A DNA stretch of 64,000 nt, from NCBI GenBank assembly GCA_050251735.1, contig JBFWMF010000004.1:95775-159774 (forward strand), given 5' to 3'. Origin of the DNA: Desulfitobacterium sp050251735. Its GTDB lineage: Bacteria > Bacillota > Desulfitobacteriia > Desulfitobacteriales > Desulfitobacteriaceae. The position numbers and the translations under genes are program-made. Shown piece by piece: positions 44,200-51,569 of this stretch. Numbering within the stretch: position 1 is the stretch's first letter; every line of letters begins with the position of its first letter. Below the pieces are notes generated by a model, which was given only the letters and a program-made list of their open reading frames with translations, searched no databases and was not told the origin of the DNA.

Positions 44200-45447
44200 T
44201 TATTCTCTTAAGCCCATGTGCGCTAGGGAAGTAGCTGAATTAGCCACATCCTCGGAAGCTGCTCCAATCTGTCCAGCGGTCATGGTTAAGGCATCAATTT
44301 GTGAAGCAATCTCGCGAACTTGTTGAATACTGGATTGAATAGCCGACATAATATCCCCAAAGCGATCGACCACCTCATGAGCTTCGGCTGCCGCTTCATG
44401 CATAGCCTTTGTGGTATCTTCAATAACCTTGCTCACAGCAGTAGTATTTTGCCGAGTCAAAGCAATCATCGAACTAATTTCCTTAACGGATTGCTCCGAG
44501 TTATTGGCAAGCTTCTTCACTTCCTCTGCAACTACGCCAAAGCCCCTTCCTGATTCACCGGCCCGCGCCGCTTCAATAGCCGCGTTCAGTGCCAAAAGAT
44601 TGGTCTGCGCAGCAATCTCTTTGATTACATCGGTAATATTAGCAATCCGAGCAGAGCTATGATCAAGCTCCGTCATCTTTGCCTGCATTTTTTCGGACAT
44701 GCCCGCCAACCCAAGAATCCGCTCTGAGATCTGTTGAATCTTCTGAGCTCCTTCCTGAGCCAGACTGTCTACCTGACGTGAAAACTCTGCGGCATCGCCG
44801 GCGTTATGTGAGATTTGCTCGGTGGCTTCATGCATCTGGGCCGCCGACGCTGCAGTTTGTTCCGAGGTAGCAGCTAAGGCTTGACTGGCTTCACTGACTC
44901 GGCGCTGGAGATGATCGATCTCCCCATAGGCCTTCTCCAAGTCATCCTTTTTATCGATTTCAGCCATATAGGACTGTATGTAGCTAGCCATAACCACCTG
45001 TTGGTCAAAACTAAAAATGCGCAGGACAGCTAAACTTAAACGCATCGCGTGATCTGGTTTCTTGCGGTAATGAGCAAAAATTCTCGGCAAAATCAGATCA
45101 AAAAAGGTTTGATAAGAACTCAAGTAAACAAAAGGTGGTAAATTGATGCGCTTATGAGTATTGCCGATTTTAATCCGTCCATTAATATACTCTTCAGTGA
45201 TTGTATCCGGGAAAATGGACAGTAAATAATTTCTTTGTAAACCTCTAAGCCGTTCTACAGATGAAAACTCATTGATAATCCCACCGAGTCGCGGAAGCTT
45301 CATGATATGAGCGTAAAATTCGTCGACGATCTGGTCGACATCCCTCTCCATAATAGGCTTAAAATCTTTTAAGAGATTCAACTGGTCCTGTTCTAACCTT
45401 AAAAGCTTTATAGATTCACTTATGTCGAATTGGTTGAGATTCGCCAT
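44200..45447 (-). CDS. Globin-coupled chemoreceptor (HemAT-like)
   Basis: Soluble chemotaxis transducer of 415 residues without membrane spans. Residues about 10-170 form a protoglobin/sensor-globin domain with proximal His in IGNTHKRINLPPFVYLSSYQ (about residue 98). A short linker and the MCP signalling domain follow, with the tip motif AAQTNLLALNAAIEAARAGESGRGFGVVAEEVKKLANNS. In known HemATs heme binds O2 and drives aerotaxis. In an anaerobe it would most likely signal oxygen or NO avoidance. AAAAGGGGC precedes the ATG. Confidence 0.92.
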   Translation of the reverse strand: MANLNQFDISESIKLLRLEQDQLNLLKDFKPIMERDVDQIVDEFYAHIMKLPRLGGIINEFSSVERLRGLQRNYLLSIFPDTITEEYINGRIKIGNTHKRINLPPFVYLSSYQTFFDLILPRIFAHYRKKPDHAMRLSLAVLRIFSFDQQVVMASYIQSYMAEIDKKDDLEKAYGEIDHLQRRVSEASQALAATSEQTAASAAQMHEATEQISHNAGDAAEFSRQVDSLAQEGAQKIQQISERILGLAGMSEKMQAKMTELDHSSARIANITDVIKEIAAQTNLLALNAAIEAARAGESGRGFGVVAEEVKKLANNSEQSVKEISSMIALTRQNTTAVSKVIEDTTKAMHEAAAEAHEVVDRFGDIMSAIQSSIQQVREIASQIDALTMTAGQIGAASEDVANSATSLAHMGLRE

Positions 45448-45533
45448 TCTTTTTGCCCCTTTTCATCCGATATTTGCATTGTTCACAAAACTTCTTAGAT
45501 TTATTACTTATTATTACTTCTTTCAACATAGCG

Positions 45534-45567
45534 AAATTCCTGCAGGATATCTAACCTACAGGAATTT
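45534..45567 (-). terminator. Hairpin after the Zn-ribbon gene
   Basis: 13-bp stem with one mismatch (AAATTCCTGCAGG/CCTACAGGAATTT). On the minus strand it is followed only by CGC, so it is a weak terminator; on the plus strand a TTTAAAAAT tail follows. Confidence 0.45.
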
Positions 45568-45619
45568 TTAAAAATATTTTCTTCCATTAATTACTTCCAT
45601 AATAAGTATATCCATTCTA

Positions 45620-45820
45620 TCAGCAGGCAGTTGTAGAAAGATCTACGGTCATGTTCGCCTTAGGGCGCAAGCGCACGATGGTCCCATCACTGGTGATTCT
45701 ATATACCGTAATACTACCTTCATTTTCCACAGTCCACTCATGGCAGCATTCTCCGCAAAAGTATCTTCCGCGGTTGATCTTGCCAGTCTCTCTCGAATTA
45801 CACATTGGGCACACGCTCAA
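45620..45820 (-). CDS. Small zinc-ribbon protein
   Basis: Protein of 66 residues with a C4 zinc ribbon, CPMCNSRETGKINRGRYFCGECCHEW, followed by a short beta-rich tail (GSITVYRITSDGTIVRLRP). Similar small proteins occur in Peptococcaceae without known function; they may bind nucleic acid. The TTG at 45820 lies 8 bases after GAGGAG, so I prefer it to a TTG nine bases upstream that overlaps the ribosome site. Confidence 0.7.
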   Translation of the reverse strand: MSVCPMCNSRETGKINRGRYFCGECCHEWTVENEGSITVYRITSDGTIVRLRPKANMTVDLSTTAC

Positions 45821-45967
45821 AGCAGCCAACTCCTCTCATACTGAACTCCCAAGTCCAGTATACCTACCCATATAGCGTTATATCGTAAAGTATAGCAGAC
45901 AATTCTTAACTTCCTCTTAAGAAAGTGTGAATTTTTGGTGAACAAATGTAAATATGGACAAAAATCT

Positions 45968-46273
45968 TTAAAATTCGTCGCCATTCAAGCGACCAAAAGC
46001 GAGAAATTCGCTCATCATGGAGTCCACTCGGTCAATCTCAGAAATCATCATATCCAGATAATCTGTGTAGCGGGACAATTCATTTTTCTCGCTCAAAATC
46101 TGCAAAAATCCTTTGACAACACTCATCGGATTGCGGATTTCATCGCTTAGACCGGCCGCTAAACGCCCTATCATGTTTAGCTCTTCCAACCGCTGCATTT
46201 TTTCACTGATTATCTTTTGCTCGGTAATATCTTTTGTCACGAAAATAATGCTTTCAAGATCCGCTGGAGACAA
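45968..46273 (-). pseudogene. Fragment of a PAS/HisKA sensor kinase with the phospho-His replaced by Asp
   Basis: About 101 residues. The tail of a PAS domain (IIFVTKDITEQKIISEKMQRLEELN) leads into a HisKA dimerisation domain, GRLAAGLSDEIRNPMSVVKGFLQIL, where kinases have AHEIRNP. The phosphoacceptor His is Asp (codon gat for cat). The ORF ends after the second HisKA helix, the HATPase domain is absent, and an in-frame stop lies directly upstream. It resembles sporulation-type kinases. Probably a decayed relic; a decoy dimerisation domain is possible. Confidence 0.7.
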
Positions 46274-46576
46274 TCATGCAGCCTCTTTTTAAATACCATT
46301 TTCTAGCGAGTTGAAGAAAAAAATTTCTTCAACTGATGTATATCTACGGCTGATTATTTGGATTTATGACTTTTTGAGTTGATCTTCGCAGATTTTCGTC
46401 TTCTATATTCATTTTAATACATTTATGCGGATTTGGTTAGAGATAAAATATGTCGAATAAACTGATTTACTGTCGCGACGAAATCTGATATGTTTGGAAA
46501 AATTCCCTCTTGCAATTTCTCTATAGGTATGATAAAAAAGTAATTAGAGTATTTTATACTTATAGGGGGTATCCGT
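46274..46576. other. Intergenic region upstream of the Fe-S/cytochrome b operon
   Basis: It holds one clear hairpin, AGTTGAAGAAA/TTTCTTCAACT with an AAAA loop (46309-46334), and AT-rich DNA to the ribosome site AGGGGG before 46577. A promoter for the operon is expected, but I could not fix it. Confidence 0.5.
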
Positions 46577-47650
46577 ATGAACAACAAAATTTCTCGACGT
46601 GCCTTTCTCAAGCGGACTTCAGCCGCTAGCTTGCTGGGTGCCCTTGCCGCAACCGGATTTAGTGCCTCCGTTCAAGCTTCCGAATTGAATAATGAAAAAT
46701 TAGGAACCTTAATCGATCTAACCCTCTGCGACGGCTGTAAAGGCAAACCCACCCCTCTTTGCGTAACTGCCTGTCGTCAGCACAATCAAAGTCGTTTTCC
46801 GGAGCCCCAAAAGCCACTGAAAATGTATTGGCCACAAAAAAAAGTAGAGGATTGGTCAAACAAGAGAGACCTTACCTCCCGCCTTACACCCTACAACTGG
46901 ACCTTTGTCGACAACGTCAAGGTAGAGCACAATGGCCTCGAACATGAAGTCCATGTTCCCAGACGCTGCATGCATTGTGACAACCCCACCTGCCTTAAAC
47001 TCTGTCCTTTTAGTGCAATTACTAAGGAGAGCACCGGGGCTGTCTCCATCGATGATGAAATCTGCTTCGGGGGAGCAAAATGCCGGGATGTCTGCCCTTG
47101 GGGTATCCCCCAACGCCAAGCCGGTGTGGGTCTCTATATGCAGATCGCTCCCGATTTAGCCGGCGGCGGGGTAATGTATAAATGCGATCTCTGTAGCGAT
47201 CTTCTCGCAGTAGGAGAGCAACCCGCTTGCGTCCAAGCCTGTCCACAAGGAGCACTATCTATCGGTCCTCGTGAGGAAATAAAGGCTCTGGCGTATAAAA
47301 GAGCTCAAGAGATAGGCGGTTATGTGTATGGCGATAAGGAAAACGGTGGTACTGCGACTCTTTATGTTTCCAGCGTCCCCTTTGACAAGATTGACAAAGC
47401 TATCAAGGCTGACAAAAAGGAAAAACAAGATACTTCGCCCGGACGTCCAGGCATGCCGGTGATGGTTAATAATTATCTCGAAAGCGAAAAAGGATTATTT
47501 CATAGCGCTCTCATCGCCCCCTTTGCCGGTGCTGCTGCAGCGGGCATAACCGCCTATCGGACCCTCAAGGGTAATCCGGTCAAAGACATCACCTCATCCC
47601 CTGTTAATCCGCGAGAGGAGGAACAAGAATATGACAACAACGAAAATTAA
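46577..47650 (+). CDS. Tat-exported ferredoxin-type subunit (FdhB/HybA-like)
   Basis: Protein of 357 residues with a twin-arginine signal (SRRAFLKRTSAASLLGALAATGF). Four Fe-S cluster motifs follow: CDGCKGKPTPLCVTAC, CMHCDNPTCLKLCP, CFGGAKCRDVCP, and CDLCSDLLAVGEQPACVQACP. A C-terminal hydrophobic stretch (SALIAPFAGAAAAGITAY) could anchor it outside the membrane. Such subunits link formate dehydrogenase or hydrogenase to a cytochrome b. No catalytic molybdopterin or hydrogenase subunit is nearby. Overlaps the cytochrome gene by 20 bases. Confidence 0.88.
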   Translation: MNNKISRRAFLKRTSAASLLGALAATGFSASVQASELNNEKLGTLIDLTLCDGCKGKPTPLCVTACRQHNQSRFPEPQKPLKMYWPQKKVEDWSNKRDLTSRLTPYNWTFVDNVKVEHNGLEHEVHVPRRCMHCDNPTCLKLCPFSAITKESTGAVSIDDEICFGGAKCRDVCPWGIPQRQAGVGLYMQIAPDLAGGGVMYKCDLCSDLLAVGEQPACVQACPQGALSIGPREEIKALAYKRAQEIGGYVYGDKENGGTATLYVSSVPFDKIDKAIKADKKEKQDTSPGRPGMPVMVNNYLESEKGLFHSALIAPFAGAAAAGITAYRTLKGNPVKDITSSPVNPREEEQEYDNNEN

Positions 47651-48293
47651 GCACAAGGAGGGGAAAGTCCTACGCCAAAGTCTTATCAATCGCTTCGTTC
47701 ATTGGTCAACAGCCCTCTCCATCTTTCTCTTGATCCTCACCGGCCTCGGTCAAATGCCCCTCTACAATCGATATAATGTTACCAAGTTACCCGGGGCAGA
47801 GTGGCTAGGCGATTATTTTATCACAGTTGGCCTCCATTACTTGTCCGCTGTTCTCCTCATCTTTATTACCTTCTACCATATTGTTAATGCCTTTATTCGC
47901 AAAGAATTTGATATCTTCCCTCGTCGCGGCGATCTAAAGGAATCCTATCTTATCATCAAGGCCATGTTTACCAAGGGCAAAGAGCCCCCCTCTGATAAAT
48001 ACCTAGCTGAGCAACGTCTAGCCTATTTGTTTATTGGCGGCAATGTGCTCTTGCTCATCCTTACCGGTTTAATCAAAATGTACAAAAATGTTCCCGGGGT
48101 GGAGCTGTCAAATTCACTTCTCTTTTGGAATACAATGTTTCATAACATCGGCACCGTTTTACTCATCTTCGGCATTATTGGCCACCTTGCAGCCTTTCTC
48201 ATCAAGGAAAATCGCGCCCTGTTACCTGGAATGTTCACCGGTTATATCGACCGCGACTATGTGAAACACCGCCATAGTCTATGGTATAAATGA
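47631..48293 (+). CDS. Cytochrome b subunit (formate dehydrogenase gamma-like)
   Basis: Integral membrane protein of 220 residues with four spans and His residues placed as heme ligands (RFVHWSTAL, GLHYLSAVLL, FYHIVNAF, MFHNIGTVL, GHLAAFL). It would take electrons from the exported Fe-S subunit to menaquinone. GAGGAGGAAC precedes the ATG, inside the end of the preceding gene, so the pair is translationally coupled. The TGA stop lies within a 29-bp inverted repeat that bounds the downstream toxin-antitoxin cassette. Confidence 0.88.
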   Translation: MTTTKIKHKEGKVLRQSLINRFVHWSTALSIFLLILTGLGQMPLYNRYNVTKLPGAEWLGDYFITVGLHYLSAVLLIFITFYHIVNAFIRKEFDIFPRRGDLKESYLIIKAMFTKGKEPPSDKYLAEQRLAYLFIGGNVLLLILTGLIKMYKNVPGVELSNSLLFWNTMFHNIGTVLLIFGIIGHLAAFLIKENRALLPGMFTGYIDRDYVKHRHSLWYK

Positions 48294-48319
48294 ATCAAGG
48301 GGACAGGTCCCAGTTTTCA
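48291..48319 (+). repeat. Left 29-bp inverted repeat flanking the toxin-antitoxin cassette
   Basis: Contains AAGGGGACAGGTCCCAGTTT. It is a perfect reverse complement of 49214-49242. It begins with the TGA stop codon of the cytochrome b gene. Confidence 0.93.
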
Positions 48320-48395
48320 TTCACCTATATTACAAATTAGATATAATATCAGAACAGATTCCCTGACAATCAAACCTAAGACTAACTGGTAAAAC

Positions 48396-48442
48396 TTGAC
48401 TTCTTCTAAAGTATTACTTATAATTTAAGTAATACTTTAGAA
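48396..48442 (+). promoter_or_regulatory. Promoter and operator of the toxin-antitoxin operon
   Basis: TTGACT (48396-48401), 17-bp spacer, TATAAT (48419-48424). A 17-bp inverted repeat with a 5-base spacer (48404-48420 and 48426-48442, core TAAAGTATTACTTA) covers the -10 region and ends just before the GGAGG ribosome site. This is the expected place for autorepression by the AbrB-type antitoxin. Confidence 0.85.
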
Positions 48443-48458
48443 TGGAGGTTCATTTATT

Positions 48459-48746
48459 ATGGCAAAACAACTTCTCTCTGGAAAGTTAACCAGTAAAGGT
48501 CAACTAACTATTCCCGTCGAGCTGAGAACCCTTTTAAACATTAAAGAAGGAGATAGACTGGCTTTTGTCTTAGATGAAAATGAACGAATCATTGAAGTTC
48601 AACCTAAAACCAAGAAATCCATTCGCGGCGTAATGGGAGTATTGAAATCTACTATTAACGTAGATGCAGATGAAGCCATCGATTTGGCTAGGGCGGAGCG
48701 AGCAAAAGAAATTTTAGCTAGATCGAAGGAGTCAAACGATGAATAA
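48459..48746 (+). CDS. AbrB/SpoVT-type antitoxin
   Basis: Protein of 95 residues with an N-terminal swapped-hairpin AbrB domain (GKLTSKGQLTIPVELRTLLNIKEGDRLAFVLDE) and a C-terminal acidic helix (DADEAIDLARAERAKEILARSKE) likely to bind the toxin. It should repress its own operon through the dyad just upstream. Overlaps the toxin gene by 8 bases, typical of such modules. Confidence 0.9.
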   Translation: MAKQLLSGKLTSKGQLTIPVELRTLLNIKEGDRLAFVLDENERIIEVQPKTKKSIRGVMGVLKSTINVDADEAIDLARAERAKEILARSKESNDE

Positions 48747-49149
48747 GACAATGATAGTAGATACTAACATTCTTATTCGTTTATTTACAAAGGATGACGA
48801 CAACCAGATCGAACAATTAGTTCAGCTTATGGAACAGGGCGATATAGTATTTCACGTGCTTTCCATTGTTATCATAGAAGCCTATTGGGTCTTACACAAA
48901 GTATATAACTTCGATAAGGAAACGATAATGCAAGTCTTTGAGGATTTTATTGAAGCTGACGGAATTGAGCTTGATGAAGAAGGTTTAATACAACGTATCC
49001 TTGCTCGTTTCCGAGGGATAAATGTTGATTTCATAGATATTTACTTAGCTGAAAAATCGAGAAGCTCAGGGTTACCGATATTAACTTGGAATGCTAAGGA
49101 TTTTAGAAAGTTAGAATGTGAGTTTTACAAACCGCAAGATTTAGTATAA
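48739..49149 (+). CDS. PIN-domain toxin ribonuclease
   Basis: PIN-fold nuclease of 136 residues. Acidic active-site residues are visible in IVDTNILIRLFTKDD (first Asp), VIIEAYWVL (Glu) and GINVDFIDIYLAEKS plus LTWNAKDFRKL (Asp). VapC-like enzymes cleave tRNA or rRNA when freed from antitoxin. ATG lies inside the end of the antitoxin gene. The whole module sits between two convergent housekeeping genes and is framed by inverted repeats, which suggests acquisition. Confidence 0.9.
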   Translation: MNKTMIVDTNILIRLFTKDDDNQIEQLVQLMEQGDIVFHVLSIVIIEAYWVLHKVYNFDKETIMQVFEDFIEADGIELDEEGLIQRILARFRGINVDFIDIYLAEKSRSSGLPILTWNAKDFRKLECEFYKPQDLV

Positions 49150-49186
49150 GTGCAACAGCAGAATTGCGAATGGAATCAAGACGACA

Positions 49187-49242
49187 AAGGGGACAGGTTC
49201 CAGTTTTCAGAAATGAAAACTGGGACCTGTCCCCTTGATTCA
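49187..49242. repeat. REP-like hairpin, including the right 29-bp inverted repeat
   Basis: Left arm 49187-49209 and right arm 49214-49236 pair over 23 bp with one mismatch (GGTTCC versus GGGACC), loop GAAA. The segment 49214-49242 is also a perfect inverted copy of 48291-48319 and includes the fumarase stop codon. Could act as a terminator for the fumarase operon. Confidence 0.9.
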
Positions 49243-49797
49243 CTCTTTACGATATTGAGCCTTGCCCGTTTCATAGAGATTGTTGCCATCCTTATCGATG
49301 ACCACCATCACAGGGAAATCCTTGACCTCTAATTTACGAATTGCTTCGGTGCCCAGTTCTGGATAGGCAATGACTTCTGCAGAGACAATCCTTTTAGCCA
49401 GCAGTGCCCCGGATCCTCCGATGGCTCCGAAATACACTGCTCCATGCTTCTTCATAGCTGCTATGACCTCTGGGGAACGCAGGCCCTTGCCGATCATCCC
49501 GGTCAATCCTCGTTCAATCAGCTTAGGGGAATAGGCATCCATCCGACCACTAGTCGTCGGACCCGCCGAACCGATCACCTGACCTGGTTTAGGCGGAGTC
49601 GGTCCCACAAAATAGATGACTTGGTCAAGGACATCAAAGGGGAGTTCCTCACCACGCTCCAAGGCCTCCACCATCTTCTTATGGGCTGCGTCACGGCCAG
49701 TATAAACTATGCCACTCAGCAGGACACTGTCTCCCGAGTGAAGTCCAATCACTTTATCCTGAGTTAAAGGAAGTTCTATGCGAATCTGTTCACCCAT
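49240..49797 (-). CDS. fumB: Class I fumarate hydratase, beta subunit
   Basis: Protein of 185 residues, the C-terminal-type domain of [4Fe-4S] hydro-lyases (LTQDKVIGLHSGDSVLLSGIVYTGRDAAHKKM; VGPTPPKPGQVIGSAGPTTSGRMDAYSPKLIERGLTGMIGKG). With the alpha subunit it interconverts fumarate and malate, or tartrate and oxaloacetate in related enzymes. ATG overlaps the alpha stop by one base. The stop codon falls in an inverted repeat. Confidence 0.9.
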   Translation of the reverse strand: MGEQIRIELPLTQDKVIGLHSGDSVLLSGIVYTGRDAAHKKMVEALERGEELPFDVLDQVIYFVGPTPPKPGQVIGSAGPTTSGRMDAYSPKLIERGLTGMIGKGLRSPEVIAAMKKHGAVYFGAIGGSGALLAKRIVSAEVIAYPELGTEAIRKLEVKDFPVMVVIDKDGNNLYETGKAQYRKE

Positions 49798-50672
49798 TAT
49801 ATCGCACCTTCCTGTCTGCCCTTTAAAACAACTTCCTTATGCCGGGCTGCATGACATTGAATATTCACCGCAACCGGTAATGAGGCAATATGGGTGGGAT
49901 AAACCTCTAAATGAACCCCAAGAGCTGTATTCGATCCCCCAAATCCTTGCGGGCCAATCCCTAGTTTATTTACCCGCTTGAGCATCTCTGCTTCGATAGC
50001 CGCTAAACGCTTTTCCGGATTAGGTCTCCCCACTTGGCGGAGGAGGGATTTCTTGGCCAGATAAGTGGCCTTTTCCATGGTACCACCGATTCCCACCCCA
50101 ACAATAATCGGAGGGCAAGGATTTCCACCAGCCCGCTCCACTGTATCTACTACAAACTGTATAGCCCCTTCTAATCCTTCGGAAGGCTTGCACATTTTCA
50201 AAGCACCCATATTCTCACTACCTGCTCCTTTGGGTGCCACCGTAATCTTCAGTTCATCACCAGGCACAATATCATAATGAATAATCGCCGGGGTATTATC
50301 CCCGGTATTTACACGATCGAAAGGATCCTTCACCATGGATTTGCGCAGATAACCCTTTTCATAGCCTCGGCGGACACCTTCATTAAAAGCATCCCCGATA
50401 GCCCCACCCGTGACCATGACCTCCTGACCCACTTCAACAAAGATCACGACCATACCTGTATCCTGGCACATAGGAACCCGCTCCTCATGAGCAATGGTGG
50501 CATTTTCAATCAACCGTTCAAAAACTTCACAGCCTAAAGGAGACTCCTCCGTTTGCAAAGACTCCTTGAACTTGAGCATCATATCGTCCCCCAGATCATA
50601 ATTGGCTTCGATACAAAGCTTCTCTACCGCAGCGGTGATTTCATCCACATGAATAACCTTCGGCATGGTCAT
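49797..50672 (-). CDS. fumA: Class I fumarate hydratase, alpha subunit
   Basis: Iron-sulfur hydro-lyase subunit of 291 residues. Cluster-binding cysteines are placed in VPMCQDTGMVVIFVEVG, GGNPCPPIIVGVGIGGTMEKA and IQCHAARHKE. The family also includes tartrate dehydratase; no sequence feature I can see separates them. Read with the beta subunit. AAAGGAG precedes the ATG. Together with aspartase (5.6 kb) it supplies fumarate/malate interconversion. Confidence 0.9.
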   Translation of the reverse strand: MTMPKVIHVDEITAAVEKLCIEANYDLGDDMMLKFKESLQTEESPLGCEVFERLIENATIAHEERVPMCQDTGMVVIFVEVGQEVMVTGGAIGDAFNEGVRRGYEKGYLRKSMVKDPFDRVNTGDNTPAIIHYDIVPGDELKITVAPKGAGSENMGALKMCKPSEGLEGAIQFVVDTVERAGGNPCPPIIVGVGIGGTMEKATYLAKKSLLRQVGRPNPEKRLAAIEAEMLKRVNKLGIGPQGFGGSNTALGVHLEVYPTHIASLPVAVNIQCHAARHKEVVLKGRQEGAI

Positions 50673-50709
50673 TTGCGCTCCTTTCGCCTCAAAACCTTCA
50701 TATTAATCG

Positions 50710-51546
50710 TTACCCCTCATACTCCCCGTTCTTCTCAAGCTCCTCAAGCTCCTCAAGCTCCTCAAGCTCTTCGAACCCATACACCGCACAACCGATCGCT
50801 CCGTTAAATTGGGGCTCCTTAGGTACGACGATTTCTTTCCCCGTTCCTTCTCCCAAGAGCTCCCGGATCGCTTTATTATGGGCTACTCCCCCCGTAAATA
50901 CTATGACTTCACTGGTATACGTACGGAGAAGAGGCAGAATGCGCTTGACAATAGTCTCATTGACTCCCGCGGCAAGACGAGACAAAGGTTCCCCTTCCAC
51001 AATCTTACCAATCAATTCGCTTTCCCCGAACACAGCACAGGTTGAGTTCAAGATCACAGGATCCACCGCATGCTCCCCTAATTCCTCGAGGGACATCCCT
51101 AAGACATGGGCCATGTTCTCCAGATATCTTCCCGAAGAAGCCGCACATTTATCATTCGTCTGAAAATCCAACATCCGACCTTTTTTAACCTTAATGATCT
51201 TGCTGTCCTGACCGCCAAGATCCACAAGCGTAAAATCCTCCAGCCCTGTCTGAAACATCGCACCTTTGACATGGGCTTTTAACTCAGGTATCGTCTCTCC
51301 CCCAGCTACCTCGAGAGTATTACGCCCATACCCCGTCGAGACAATACTATCCACCTCAGGCAATCCCAAGGCCTCAAAATCAACAACTAGCTTCCCCTGA
51401 ACCTTCCGCCCATATTCCCGATAAAACTTTATCGTATCCAACCGATCCAAACGCCTAACCTGCGGAATATCCCCCGCCAGACCACACTCCATCACCGCAA
51501 TCTTAACACTCCGACTCCCCAAATCAATCCCACATACTAAAGCCAT
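50710..51546 (-). CDS. BadF/HgdC-type ATPase, activator of a hydroxyacyl-CoA-dehydratase-like protein
   Basis: ASKHA-fold protein of 278 residues: phosphate-binding GIDLGSRSVKIAVME at the N-terminus, LVDLGGQDSKIIKV, cluster cysteines in NDKCAASSGRYLE and NSTCAVFGESE, and FTGGVAHNKAIRE. It uses ATP to inject a low-potential electron into its partner. The C-terminus is a repeat (EELEELEELEELEK, from a 9-bp DNA repeat at about 50733-50770) not needed by the fold. It lies downstream of the likely partner, 23 bp apart. Confidence 0.9.
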   Translation of the reverse strand: MALVCGIDLGSRSVKIAVMECGLAGDIPQVRRLDRLDTIKFYREYGRKVQGKLVVDFEALGLPEVDSIVSTGYGRNTLEVAGGETIPELKAHVKGAMFQTGLEDFTLVDLGGQDSKIIKVKKGRMLDFQTNDKCAASSGRYLENMAHVLGMSLEELGEHAVDPVILNSTCAVFGESELIGKIVEGEPLSRLAAGVNETIVKRILPLLRTYTSEVIVFTGGVAHNKAIRELLGEGTGKEIVVPKEPQFNGAIGCAVYGFEELEELEELEELEKNGEYEG

Positions 51547-51569
51547 AAAACATTACTCCCATATCTTGT

